In this document: positions 34,987 through 43,481 of the stretch, one piece after another
Position numbering within the stretch: the first letter of the stretch is position 1
Layout of the letters: each line of letters starts with the position of its first letter
From: DATBJG01 sp963790545
GTDB taxonomy: Bacteria > Acidobacteriota > Vicinamibacteria > Vicinamibacterales > JAMQPK01
DNA: 64,000 nt
Reading direction: 5' to 3'
NCBI GenBank assembly: GCA_963790545.1
Contig: CAWBPA010000019.1
Location: 224,637-288,636, forward strand
Notes under the pieces: generated by a model
Seen by the model: only the letters and a program-made list of their open reading frames with translations
Told to the model about the DNA's origin: nothing
Database searches by the model: none
Position numbers and translations under genes: made by a program

Positions 34987-36529
34987 ATGCGCCTGTCCTT
35001 GCGGGCCGTCACTATTCTTGCCGCGTCCCTGGTCGCGCTGCCTCTCGTTGTCGTTCGGACCTCCACGCAGGCAGTTTCGTCCGAGGCGTCGGAAGTCCAA
35101 CTGCAGCTCGGTGACCTGCTCTACGAGCAGGGACGGTTCATCGAGTCATTTGACGCGTATGAGGTTGCCGCGAAGGTGGCCGATACACGGCTCCGGCGAC
35201 GGGCGCTCGCCGGCAAGGTTCGCGCGCGATTGCGGATGGCGGAGTTTGCCACCGCGTACGACGATGCCAAGGCCTTGATCGAACTGTCACCGCGCGATCC
35301 CGAAGCCGTGACGCTCCACGGCGACGCGCTGTGGGCTCTCGGACGATTTCAGGATTCCGAGCAGCGTTTTGAAGAAGCGTTGACGTTAAACCCCGAGTCC
35401 TCGCGCGCCAGACATGGGCGCGCTCGCAGCCTCGCCTCGCGCAGCCAGTTGGATCAGGCGCTCGACGAAGCCCAGGCTGCCCTGCGGCTCGCCCCGCGCG
35501 ATGGCGAAATCCATCACACCGTTGGTACGATCTACGAGCGCATGCGGCGCTATGAAGAGGCCGCCAACGCGTACGGGAGCTACGTCAACCTCTTGCCGAA
35601 CAAGGACCGTAGCGTCAAGGCGGCCTGGTCGCGTGCCGAGGTCGAGTTCCTGCGCGCCTTCAAGAGCCGCGTACCCTTTGAAGCCGATCCGTCGGTCTGG
35701 AAGCAGCTTCATACTGTGCCGTTCCGGACGGTGAATGAAAAAGTGATGGTCAAGGCCAAGGTCAACAAAGGGTCACCGATGGACTTCGTCCTCGATACGG
35801 GCTCTGAGCTGACCGTGATTACGCGCGACGTGGCCTCGCGGCTCGGCGTCAAGGCCATCAGCGAAACGCTGAGTGCCGGTGTCGGAGATTTCGGCCTGCG
35901 CGGGCTGCAGGTGGGGCGCATCGACACGCTCACGATTGGCACGCTGGAACTGCGGAACGTTCCGTGTCTCATCAAGAATCCGCCGCTGCGCGGCCTGCCC
36001 ACACGCGAGGCGGAAAGCTTCTCGCCGATCTCGTTGGGACTCTCGATGCTGATCGACTACGGCAGGCAGGAGCTCCTGATCGGGAGCGAGTTACCCCAGG
36101 AGCCTGTACGACTATAAATTGCCGCTTCGCGTGCACCGGCTCGCCATGGTGCAGGGCATGGTCAACGACGGTCCCGCAAACTTCGTCGTCGACACCGGCG
36201 GTCAGGTCATTTCCATCAGCACCGATACGGCAAGCAGCCTCGATCGCGACCAGTCGGTGCGGCAGATCCCCCTCAAAGTGTACGGGACGTCGGGGTGGGA
36301 CAAGGATGCGTTCCTCCTGCCCGGCGTGCACCTGGCATTCCACGGAATTCAGTATTCCAATTTTCCGGTGGTCGTCCTGAACCTTCGCGCGCCGAGCATC
36401 CTGCTGGGCTTTCAGCTCGGCGGCATCGTGGGGCACAAATTCTTGAGCCCCTATCGCGCGGCCATCGATCTCAAGACGAGTGAAGTGCGATTGAAGCGGT
36501 TGCCGGGCGCGGCCCAGGCATCTCACTAG
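34987..36529 (+). CDS. TPR protein with two retropepsin-like aspartic protease domains, one frameshift
   Basis: About 514 residues after joining frames near 36095 (SLYDYKLPLRV restored). A signal peptide is followed by four to five TPR-like repeats (residues ~35-220), a first aspartyl-protease-like domain with FVLDTGSELTVI, and a second with FVVDTGGQVISIS. Each DTG could contribute one catalytic Asp, so the two domains may form an intramolecular dimer as in pepsins, or one may be regulatory. TCCGGAGGA lies before the ATG. Probably periplasmic. The family is common but poorly studied in soil bacteria. Confidence 0.8.
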
Positions 36530-36540
36530 CCGTGACAGTA

Positions 36541-36597
36541 CGTAGGGCGGGCCTTTCAAGGCCCGCCTCACGCGGACCCTCAAGGGTCCGCGCTACG
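36541..36597. repeat. Pair of REP-like palindromes, head to head
   Basis: CGTAGGGCGGGCCTTTCAAG with GCCCGCC, then GCGGACCCTCAAGGGTCCGC with GCTACG. The second copy supplies the TAG stop (CTA at 36593-36595) of the convergent thioesterase gene. Confidence 0.75.
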
Positions 36598-37069
36598 CGA
36601 TCACTCGTCGTTTGAGTCGCTCCGCCCGGCGTCCACGGGCGGCTTCGGCCCTCAACCGGTCCTCCTCAGTTTCCAGCGAAAGGGGCGGGACGGGCACGCG
36701 TTTCCCATCCTGCAGAATCGTCGCAAATGTGAGATAGGCTCGGCTTGTGAGCTGTCTTCGACCCGTCAGTGTTTCTTCCGAAAAGACTTCCACCTCGACC
36801 TCGAGTGACGTCGTGAACACGGCGGTCACGCGGGCATGGAGAATGATGAGATCACCCACGCGAATGGGATGCAGGAACTGCAGCCCGTCCACGGCGGCCG
36901 TCACGAGCTGGCTGCGTGTATGCCGGTGTGCCGCAATGGCACCGGCAATGTCGATCAAGTGCATGACCGTTCCGCCCAGGATGTAGCCGAGAGGATTGGC
37001 GTCGTTCGGCAGGACCACCTGCACCATCTCGGTCGCCGATTCGGACGGATTCTTGGAGGGGAGAGACAT
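36593..37069 (-). CDS. Acyl-CoA thioesterase, hotdog fold (YciA/BFIT-like)
   Basis: 158 residues. The hotdog core includes NPLGYILGGTVMHLIDIAGA, the hydrophobic helix and HRHTRSQLVTAAVDGLQFL, and continues through PIRVGDLIILHARVTAV and SRAYLTFATI. Such enzymes hydrolyse short to medium acyl-CoA in the cytosol. The C-terminal RRAERLKRRVIA is basic and its stop codon is provided by a REP-like palindrome, so the tail may have been altered. A CACAGAGG-type repeat lies upstream. Confidence 0.87.
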   Translation of the reverse strand: MSLPSKNPSESATEMVQVVLPNDANPLGYILGGTVMHLIDIAGAIAAHRHTRSQLVTAAVDGLQFLHPIRVGDLIILHARVTAVFTTSLEVEVEVFSEETLTGRRQLTSRAYLTFATILQDGKRVPVPPLSLETEEDRLRAEAARGRRAERLKRRVIA

Positions 37070-37112
37070 GGGGTGAGGACGATGTGGGATCGAGCCGGAT
37101 ACTGAAAAAGCT

Positions 37113-37221
37113 CTATACCACGGAGGTCACAGAGAACACAGAGTGGTGAGCGGCCGGCGTAGCGCAGGCCTTCAGGCCTGCCTTGAGGCGTTGGGCAGGT
37201 CTAAAGACCTGCGCTACGTAC
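37113..37221. repeat. CACAGAG repeat plus two REP-like palindromes
   Basis: 37113-37144 holds a CCACGGAGGTCACAGAGAAC repeat related to 2944-2972. 37158-37182 is CGTAGCGCAGGCCTTCAGGC with CTGCC, and 37194-37221 is GGCAGGTCTAAAGACCTGCG with CTACGTA in the opposite orientation. They fill the gap between the divergent-ended thioesterase start and the large fusion gene stop. No gene is seen there. Confidence 0.7.
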
Positions 37222-37238
37222 GATTTTGCAACGCACTT

Positions 37239-40200
37239 TTAGAAGTCGTAACCAATCCAGACGTCGAACTTCACGGACCGGAACGCGTCACTGCCACCCT
37301 GAACCGCATAGAGCGCGTCCTCCCATCCCTTGTTGAAGAGTGTTCGCCAGGACCAGTCGAAGTGGATGGGGAACCCGAGCGCGAACGTCTCGAGGCCGAT
37401 GCCGTACGAGGCGCGGCTGTCCCGCAGACGGAAACCGTCGACGAGCGTCGGCGGACCTTCCGGCACGATCTGATTCGTGAACGGATCGATGAAGGCCGGA
37501 CGTCTGTAGATTTCGCTCTCGCTGGTCATGAACGTAAAGGGCAGGTCGTCGAACCAGCCGCCGCCAACGTTGAAGAACATCACTCCCCGGATGCCGCCAA
37601 AGATGCCGATGGGCGTCAGCATGGCCTCGATGAACGGGAACCGGAGCTCGGCGTTTCCGAAGAACACGTTCTGTCCGAGGAATTCCAGGTAGTCGTACCC
37701 GCGCATCTCCGAGTTTCCGCCAAAATACATGAAATCCGGGGACTCACCCCAGCTTCGGAATCCGCGGGCACGGAGTGCCAGGAGACCTGTGCTCCCGATT
37801 CGGAGGTAGTACCGGGCATCCATGTCAGCGGTTTGCCGCGAGAGAAAGCTCCCCATGTTTGGAGCGTAGCTGTACCCCAGACGCGTCGTGCTGCCGGCAA
37901 GCGGTCCGAATTCGCGGAAGACGGTTGTCTCCTGCACCAGTTCGATCGACAACGGTGCGAACCAGCCGTTGCGAAAGAGCTGGCGCCCGTAGACGTCCTG
38001 CTGATACTCGTCGGCGAGCGTCTGCAGATCCGGATTGTTGTACTGTTCTTCGAAGTTCGAGATGCCAGCCGACATCTGGAGCCGCGTGTACTTGTTCAGC
38101 GGATAGATGCCGTAGAACGAACCTCCACGAGACGTCCGCGTGGCGAGCGCCAGGTCGCGATCGATGATCCCGGAATAGATCGGATCGTACAGGAGACTCG
38201 AGATCCCGCCATAGAAGAACTCGGTCTGCGAGTACCCCTGCACGGCGTATTGGAACCGGCTTGCAAGATCCGCGTACGAGAACGCCAAAGTGCGGTACTG
38301 CGACACGGACGCGGCCACCATCGAGAACTGCCGGTCGCCGAGCACGTCGGTGAACGAGATTGCGGTGCCGCCAAACAGGTCGCCACCGCTCGTCATCCCC
38401 ACATTGACCGGCGGGACGCCATCCAGGAACATCTTCTCGTATTTGCCCTTTCGCCGCGCGTTTGCGCCAATGAACGTGTGGGACAGCGGCGCCTGGAAAT
38501 CGATAATCGGACCTGGCGACCCGAAGTCCGTCGAGGCCACGGTCTTGAGCGGTTCCTTGGGGTCGAGCACGTGGAGGCCGTAGTCGCCCTTGTAGTACGA
38601 GACAAACGCCACGCGCGGGACCTGCGTGCCGGTGAGCACGACCGGGGACAGGTTGCCGCCCAGCGTGTCGGTGTACTGCCGCAGCTCGCCTGTCGTCAGG
38701 CTCAGCGTCCAGAGATTGTAGATGTTGCCGTTGCGTGCCACCTCGGGCTCAACGGGCTGCGCCGGATCGATGGCCGTGGAGGAGAACATGATGGTATCCG
38801 CGTTGTAAAACCTCGCGGCCCCATCGTCGTGGGTACCGAACGTCAGCTGCGTCTTCTTCTTCGTGTCGAGGTCGACGCGGAAGAGCTTGTAGTTGCCGCT
38901 GACCCGCGCGCGATAAATGAGGAATTTGCCATCGGGTGAGAACGTCGGACCGAGATCGCCGAACTCATCGGTGGTGATGTTGGTGATCTCACTGGTGTCG
39001 AGGCTGACGGTAAAGATGTCCCCGACGGCGCCGCTCAGGGCCGCGAACGCCACCGTACGGCCGTCCGGCGAGATGCTCGGCGACTCCGGTTCGTCGAGCG
39101 TATTCATCTCGATGCGCTGTTCGATCTTCCTGGTCAAGACGTTCTGGAGGATCAGCGACTTGGACTTCTCGGTCCGGACGAAAAACGCCAGCCGGTCTCC
39201 CTTGGGACTCCACGACATCCAGGGAACGGTGTTGAACTGCGACGGATACGGGATGTATTCGAATCCCATGTCCTTGTCGAATCCCTCCGTGAGGTTGCGA
39301 ACGATGGAACCATCCTTTGCGGAGACCAGAAGGATGTCGAGCTCACCGTCCTTGCGATTGCCGGTGATAATGGCCAGCAGGTCGCCAGAAGGTGCGGGTT
39401 CGACCGTCAGCACGTTCGAGTACGGACCCTTCTCCGGATCCGGCGCGAGGTTTCGCCCGTAGTCGACCGGCCGTTCCTTGTCGCGGAACGGCTTGAAGCG
39501 GTCCTTCAGATACTTGTCGAACTGCTGATCGAATTCCTCGGGCTTGAGTTGAAGCGCTTCTTCGTAGGCATCGTCTTGCCCTCCGATGACGCTCTTGCGC
39601 AGCGAGAACAGAAACTGCCGGATGCCTTCCTTGCCCCAGCGCGATTCGATGAACTCGAACACGGCGTGGCCCAGGTTGTAGACGAGCCGAGGGCTGCTGG
39701 CGTTGCCATACCCTTCCATCGTGCTCATCTTGGGCACGATGTCGGCGACCGCTGCGTCCCGGACCATCATGAGATCCAGCGGATCCCAAAGGCCCCGCTC
39801 GTACTCCGACAAGCCTTCGTTGACCCAGAGCGGCACGCTGCGGCGGATCAATGACTGAGGGATGATGTCGAACTCGAAGATGTGCGTGAGCTCGTGAACG
39901 ATCAGCCCGTAGAGCCTATCGGGCGGCTCATCGAGCGGCAGCAACATCCGATCGCGGTACGGTTCGGCAAACGCCAGGACACCCTCCTGGGCCGCTCCCG
40001 GGATGACGTTCTGCTGTTCGAATTCGCTGTGCGTCTTGAAAATAATGAGCGGGACCTGGATGGCGAGATCGTGTTTGAGGTCCGCGCTGACTTGCTGGTA
40101 CGCGCTTTCGGCGTACGAGGCGATGCGTTCGACGTGCTGCGGCTCGACGCCCTTGGTGGGATCCTTCTCGTCGCGACAGGCCCAGTCATCTCCTTTGGGC

Positions 40201-40424
40201 GGTGACGATCGCTCGGGCTTCGACGAGCAGTAGTAGTAGATTTCGAAGTGGTCCGTCTTGTAGATGTGCCACTCGAAATTGTTGTAGTGGATCTGGTTTT
40301 TGCCGAAGTAGGGGACGAATGGTGTCTGCGCGGCAAGATCGCGAGCGGCACCGGCGACAAACAGCATCGCCAGAGCCGGCGCGGCTGCGCGCGCGAAGAC
40401 ACCACGCAGCAACCGCGTGCGCAT
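37239..40424 (-). CDS. Peptidase-MA-like / beta-propeller / Omp85-like fusion protein
   Basis: 1061 residues from the ATG at 40424, which follows GAGGTGA; the frame also runs 31 codons upstream. A signal peptide (AAPALAMLFVAGAARDLAAQ) precedes three parts. Part 1 (~20-320) is a zinc metallopeptidase with HELTHIFEF and EGLSEYERG, of the gluzincin MA type. Part 2 (~330-640) has repeated SPDGR/SPKGD blades (SISPDGRTVAFAALSG; FSPDGKFLIYRARVSG), a TolB/PD40-like propeller. Part 3 (~650-1061) is a barrel with the BamA/TamA-like surface-antigen pattern (FGGNSEMRGYDYLEF; DVWIGYDF at the end). It is intact. Probably a surface or periplasm-facing outer-membrane protease; its target is unknown. Confidence 0.85.
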   Translation of the reverse strand: MRTRLLRGVFARAAAPALAMLFVAGAARDLAAQTPFVPYFGKNQIHYNNFEWHIYKTDHFEIYYYCSSKPERSSPPKGDDWACRDEKDPTKGVEPQHVERIASYAESAYQQVSADLKHDLAIQVPLIIFKTHSEFEQQNVIPGAAQEGVLAFAEPYRDRMLLPLDEPPDRLYGLIVHELTHIFEFDIIPQSLIRRSVPLWVNEGLSEYERGLWDPLDLMMVRDAAVADIVPKMSTMEGYGNASSPRLVYNLGHAVFEFIESRWGKEGIRQFLFSLRKSVIGGQDDAYEEALQLKPEEFDQQFDKYLKDRFKPFRDKERPVDYGRNLAPDPEKGPYSNVLTVEPAPSGDLLAIITGNRKDGELDILLVSAKDGSIVRNLTEGFDKDMGFEYIPYPSQFNTVPWMSWSPKGDRLAFFVRTEKSKSLILQNVLTRKIEQRIEMNTLDEPESPSISPDGRTVAFAALSGAVGDIFTVSLDTSEITNITTDEFGDLGPTFSPDGKFLIYRARVSGNYKLFRVDLDTKKKTQLTFGTHDDGAARFYNADTIMFSSTAIDPAQPVEPEVARNGNIYNLWTLSLTTGELRQYTDTLGGNLSPVVLTGTQVPRVAFVSYYKGDYGLHVLDPKEPLKTVASTDFGSPGPIIDFQAPLSHTFIGANARRKGKYEKMFLDGVPPVNVGMTSGGDLFGGTAISFTDVLGDRQFSMVAASVSQYRTLAFSYADLASRFQYAVQGYSQTEFFYGGISSLLYDPIYSGIIDRDLALATRTSRGGSFYGIYPLNKYTRLQMSAGISNFEEQYNNPDLQTLADEYQQDVYGRQLFRNGWFAPLSIELVQETTVFREFGPLAGSTTRLGYSYAPNMGSFLSRQTADMDARYYLRIGSTGLLALRARGFRSWGESPDFMYFGGNSEMRGYDYLEFLGQNVFFGNAELRFPFIEAMLTPIGIFGGIRGVMFFNVGGGWFDDLPFTFMTSESEIYRRPAFIDPFTNQIVPEGPPTLVDGFRLRDSRASYGIGLETFALGFPIHFDWSWRTLFNKGWEDALYAVQGGSDAFRSVKFDVWIGYDF

Positions 40425-40572
40425 GACTTCACCTCGCAACAGTATGGCTGTCATCTTACTGGAACACGTGGGGCACCGCAACGACCCGCGTGGAGCAATA
40501 CGCGTACCATTCAGCACATCTATAAGAGTCCCATTTCTTGAAATACCTCGAGCGCAGCCACCTGTTCCGGCC

Positions 40573-40625
40573 GCAAAAGGAGGGACAATCCGTGGGGTAG
40601 ACCAGCGAGGACTGTCCCCTTTTTG
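40573..40625. terminator. Hairpin AAAAGGAGGGACAATCC / GGACTGTCCCCTTTTT
   Basis: Imperfect inverted repeat with A-rich left and T-rich right ends, related in style to the GGGGTC..GACCCC hairpins at 33.8 and 48.7 kb. It lies in the gap between the fusion gene and the ECF sigma gene, which diverge from each other. With no gene running into it, it is probably a dispersed repeat rather than an active terminator. Confidence 0.5.
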
Positions 40626-40657
40626 GTTCTATACTTCAGACGCGGACCATGATCGTA

Positions 40658-40719
40658 CGTAGCGCAGGTCTTTAGACCTGCCAAGCGCCTCAAAGCAGGC
40701 CTAAAGGCCTGCGCTACGG
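40658..40719. repeat. Pair of REP-like palindromes
   Basis: CGTAGCGCAGGTCTTTAGAC with CTGCC at 40658-40682, and GCAGGCCTAAAGGCCTGCGC with TACGG at 40695-40719, in opposite orientations. They lie upstream of the ECF sigma gene. Confidence 0.8.
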
Positions 40720-40785
40720 CGTGCCGTACCACAGGGAATAACCGCTGGCACTTCGGTGTTGTCTTAGAGAGCCACTGTTCAGCTG

Positions 40786-41373
40786 ATGTTCCGACGGTCT
40801 CGTACCGGCCCAAAGCCGGCCGCCGCCGGCCGACGGGCCTTTGAGACGGAAGCCCTGAGCTATCTGAACGGCTTGTACGCTGCGGCATGGCGGTTGACGC
40901 GCAATCCGATTGAAGCCGAGGACCTGGTGCAGGAGACCTATCTCAAAGCGTTCCGATCGGCGGAGAGCTTCGAAGCGGGCACGAATCTCAGGGCCTGGCT
41001 TTATACCATCCTCCATAACACGCACCGAAACCGACGACGTGACGCCGGCCGTGACCCGGTGTTGCTCGATGAGGAAATCGTGGAGCGCGCAGCCGAACTC
41101 CCCGGGAGAGCGGAAACGCCGGAACAGCTGTTGTTGCACCAGACCCTCGATGCCGACCTCCAGGCCGCCTTCGATTCGTTACCCGAAGCATTCCGCGAGG
41201 CGGTCTGGCTGCGTGACGTCGAGGAGTTTTCCTATGCCGAGATTGCCGAAATGCAGCACGTGCCGATAGGCACGGTCATGTCGCGCATCGCGCGCGGCCG
41301 ACGTCTGCTGCACGACCGCCTGACGGCCGGTCGCGAAGCCGGCGAGCCGGACCGAAAAGTGAGGACCTCGTAG
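40786..41373 (+). CDS. ECF-type RNA polymerase sigma factor
   Basis: 195 residues. Region 2 ([39 protein letters not shown]) binds core polymerase and the -10; region 4 ([40 protein letters not shown]) binds the -35. The C-terminal tail is short and basic. An anti-sigma factor gene follows, separated by ~100 bp holding two REP palindromes, and a TlpA-like thioredoxin gene after that, which suggests an envelope or redox stress regulon. Confidence 0.92.
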   Translation: MFRRSRTGPKPAAAGRRAFETEALSYLNGLYAAAWRLTRNPIEAEDLVQETYLKAFRSAESFEAGTNLRAWLYTILHNTHRNRRRDAGRDPVLLDEEIVERAAELPGRAETPEQLLLHQTLDADLQAAFDSLPEAFREAVWLRDVEEFSYAEIAEMQHVPIGTVMSRIARGRRLLHDRLTAGREAGEPDRKVRTS

Positions 41374-41394
41374 AGAGCCATCAGCTATCAGTAC

Positions 41395-41446
41395 GTAGGG
41401 CGGGCCTTCAAGGCCCGCCAGGCTGACCCTAAAGGGTCCGCGCTAC
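41395..41446. repeat. Pair of REP-like palindromes between sigma and anti-sigma genes
   Basis: CGTAGGGCGGGCCTTCAAGG with CCCGCC, then GACCCTAAAGGGTCCGCGCT with AC. A short GCTGAAGGCTGAAAGCTGAT tandem repeat follows and runs into the anti-sigma start codon. Confidence 0.75.
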
Positions 41447-41473
41447 CCTAGTGGCTGAAGGCTGAAAGCTGAT

Positions 41474-42229
41474 ATGTCCGTTTGCAGAGAGCTGGACCCT
41501 CTCGTCACCGCCTGCGTCGATGGGATCGCTACTCCAGAGGAGCGTCGAATGGTCGACGCTCACCTCGAGAAGTGCGCGCCATGCCGACAACGGGCCGACG
41601 CGGAAGGCGCGGTGAGAATACTCGTTCGCGCTCGAGCCCAGCTGCTCCGCGCCGACGCGCCACCGGGGTTGGGCGAGCGCTGTCGGGCCCTTTCAACGTC
41701 GGGCGTGGTTGCGATTGATGCAAGAACGAGCTGGCGACCCGCGATTGCCCGATTGCCCCTCGCAGCGGGTATCCTGCTCGCGATTGCTGCTGCCATCTAC
41801 GCCCTCACCGCTTCTTCCACAACGACTCTCGCTGCGCAACTCACACTCGATCATGTCAAGTGCTTTACGCTGACCGGCAATCCGAATGCGCCGGTCCAGG
41901 CAGACGGCGTCGAAGGGCAGCTTCGGGAGCGGTACGGGTGGACGGTCGATGTGCCAGGGGACTCTGAAGCGAATCACCTGCGCCTCATTGGTGGCAGGCG
42001 CTGCCTTTACGGTGAAGGGACGATCGCGCACGTGCTCTATCGCCACAACGGCGCTCCGCTGTCCCTCTTCATGCTCCCGGACAAAGTCAGTACAGCGGAA
42101 ATTGTCGAAGTGATGGGTCATGCTGCGATCATCTGGTCCCAGAACGGACGCACGTTCGTGTTGCTCGGGAGCGAGCCAAGACCGGAAATGGAAAAAATTG
42201 CCCGGTACGTCAGGGCCATGGTGAAATAA
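41474..42229 (+). CDS. Anti-sigma factor with zinc-finger (zf-HC2) domain
   Basis: 251 residues. The N-terminal anti-sigma zinc-binding motif is HLEKCAPC (HxxxCxxC) in VDAHLEKCAPCRQRADAE. A single TM helix (LPLAAGILLAIAAAIYALTA) is followed by a periplasmic domain with Cys in HVKCFTLTG and GRRCLYGEG, which could form a disulfide and sense redox state. It is paired with the ECF sigma factor upstream; the thioredoxin-like gene downstream is a plausible functional partner. Confidence 0.88.
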   Translation: MSVCRELDPLVTACVDGIATPEERRMVDAHLEKCAPCRQRADAEGAVRILVRARAQLLRADAPPGLGERCRALSTSGVVAIDARTSWRPAIARLPLAAGILLAIAAAIYALTASSTTTLAAQLTLDHVKCFTLTGNPNAPVQADGVEGQLRERYGWTVDVPGDSEANHLRLIGGRRCLYGEGTIAHVLYRHNGAPLSLFMLPDKVSTAEIVEVMGHAAIIWSQNGRTFVLLGSEPRPEMEKIARYVRAMVK

Positions 42230-42290
42230 ATCGGGATTCGGGATTCAGACCACCAAGTTTGATGACTGAGCGGTACGATGTTCACTGCAA

Positions 42291-42393
42291 GATCCGGAGC
42301 GTAAGCGACCCTTCGACAGGCTCAGGGTCGTCCTGAGCGCAGTCGAAGGACGACGGCAGCCGCGTGGGGGTGGGGCCCCACGCGAACCAATAA
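42291..42393 (+). repeat. GATCCGGAGCG start-proximal repeat element (copy with hairpin insert)
   Basis: GATCCGGAGCGTAAGCGA, the 43-bp hairpin insert CCCTTCGACAGGCTCAGG..CCTGAGCGCAGTCGAAGG, CGGCAGC, the palindrome CGCGTGGGG-GTGG-GGCCCCACGCG, and AACCAATAAATAG. The ATG of the TlpA-like gene lies 17 bp further on behind AGAAGGA. The same layout is found at 21.7 and 33.4 kb. Confidence 0.8.
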
Positions 42394-42410
42394 ATAGAAG
42401 GACGTTTCAG

Positions 42411-42932
42411 ATGCTGAAGCGATGGATTCCGGTCGCCATTGGAGTTGGGCTGTTGGCGATGATGTCACCGGTGTGGCCGCTCGAGTCGGCGCAGGGCGCG
42501 GCCTGTGATCCGAACGCCAAAATGGCCAATCTCAACTTCACACTGAAGGACATGAACGGCAAGAGCGTGAACCTCAGTTCCTACAAGGGCAAGGTGCTCC
42601 TGGTGGATTTCTGGGCGACCTGGTGCGGCCCCTGCAAGGTGGAGATTCCCGGTTTCGTGGACCTGTACACACGATACCGCGCCCAAGGCTTCGAAATTGT
42701 CGGGATGCTGGTTGACGACCAGATTGCGAAAGCCAAACCGTTTGCTCAGCAATTCAAAATGAATTATCCCGTCCTCGATGCCGACAAGCGCGACGATGTG
42801 AAGGACGCGTTTGGACCGCTGTGGGGGCTGCCGACCGCGTTCCTGATTGGGCGTGACGGCAGGATTTGCAAGAAACATTCAGGTTTCGCGACCAAGGAAC
42901 AGTTCGAGAAGGAGATTAAAGGGCTGCTGTAG
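42411..42932 (+). CDS. TlpA/ResA-like thiol-disulfide oxidoreductase
   Basis: 173 residues with a signal peptide (VAIGVGLLAMMSPVWPLESA) and a thioredoxin fold: FTLKDMNGKSVNLSSYKGK, the active site FWATWCGPCKVEIP, and the cis-Pro region LWGLPTAFLIGRDG. Such proteins reduce cytochrome c apoproteins or other periplasmic disulfides, which suits a genome rich in c-type cytochromes. It lies downstream of the sigma/anti-sigma pair with a repeat element directly before it. Confidence 0.9.
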   Translation: MLKRWIPVAIGVGLLAMMSPVWPLESAQGAACDPNAKMANLNFTLKDMNGKSVNLSSYKGKVLLVDFWATWCGPCKVEIPGFVDLYTRYRAQGFEIVGMLVDDQIAKAKPFAQQFKMNYPVLDADKRDDVKDAFGPLWGLPTAFLIGRDGRICKKHSGFATKEQFEKEIKGLL

Positions 42933-42933
42933 T

Positions 42934-43254
42934 ATGATGGCAAGGCTGAATTCATACTTGTCCATGCTTAAGGGTTTTACACACGCACGGCTCGCCTGCG
43001 GATGTCGCATCCGGTTTCGCGACGGTGTCGAAGGCAGCCCTGTCACCGTGGTGCTCGAAGAGAAAGCTCCCGGGTGCTGTATTCCTCTCCACGTTCGCGA
43101 CCTCCCGCTCTACGACTTTCGTGAAGCGCTTCGCCCCTCGACGCGCTTGGGACCACCTGAAGAAGGCGAGTACAGAAGAAGAAGGCTGACGCCTCACTTC
43201 GACGTCACTATCCTCACCGTCATTCCTCGACATCGTGACCGAGCAATTTCTTAA
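42934..43254 (+). CDS. Small hypothetical protein
   Basis: 106 residues, beginning 1 bp after the TlpA stop. It reads as a compact soluble protein with ARLACGCRIRFRDG and EEKAPGCCIPLHVRDL; the CGC and CC pairs could bind metal or form a disulfide. No family is recognised. Coupling to the TlpA gene and protein-like composition support it, but it is short and ends at the edge of an inverted repeat element, so the true C-terminus is uncertain. Confidence 0.5.
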   Translation: MMARLNSYLSMLKGFTHARLACGCRIRFRDGVEGSPVTVVLEEKAPGCCIPLHVRDLPLYDFREALRPSTRLGPPEEGEYRRRRLTPHFDVTILTVIPRHRDRAIS

Positions 43255-43306
43255 TTCGCGTGGGGCCCCACCCCCACGCGCTGCCGTCGCTTACGCTCCG
43301 GATCTT
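43255..43306 (-). repeat. GATCCGGAGCG repeat element, inverted copy
   Basis: CGCGTGGGGCCCCACCCCCACGCG, CTGCCG, then TCGCTTACGCTCCGGATC on the plus strand, the reverse of the copies at 21.7, 33.4 and 42.3 kb. It is oriented away from the desaturase gene and follows the stop of the small hypothetical gene. The rest of 43307-43481 shows nothing further that I can support. Confidence 0.75.
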
Positions 43307-43481
43307 GACACCGGCGTTTTGCCGCTGAAGTCAGCACTCCGGGAGAGGCTACCGTCACGCGCTGCCGTCACCATGCCACTCAAGTCATCGGTTCTGCACG
43401 GCGGTATCGCTGCCGGGCTGACTGACCGAAAACCTCAAGAGTCCCCGACGTTCACCTCCCTGATTTCGAAGGATATTTGAC

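Noticed and set aside
37143..38939. 598-codon plus-strand open frame
   Set aside because: It lies antisense to the barrel part of the peptidase/propeller/Omp85 gene, is rich in Arg and lacks any domain pattern.
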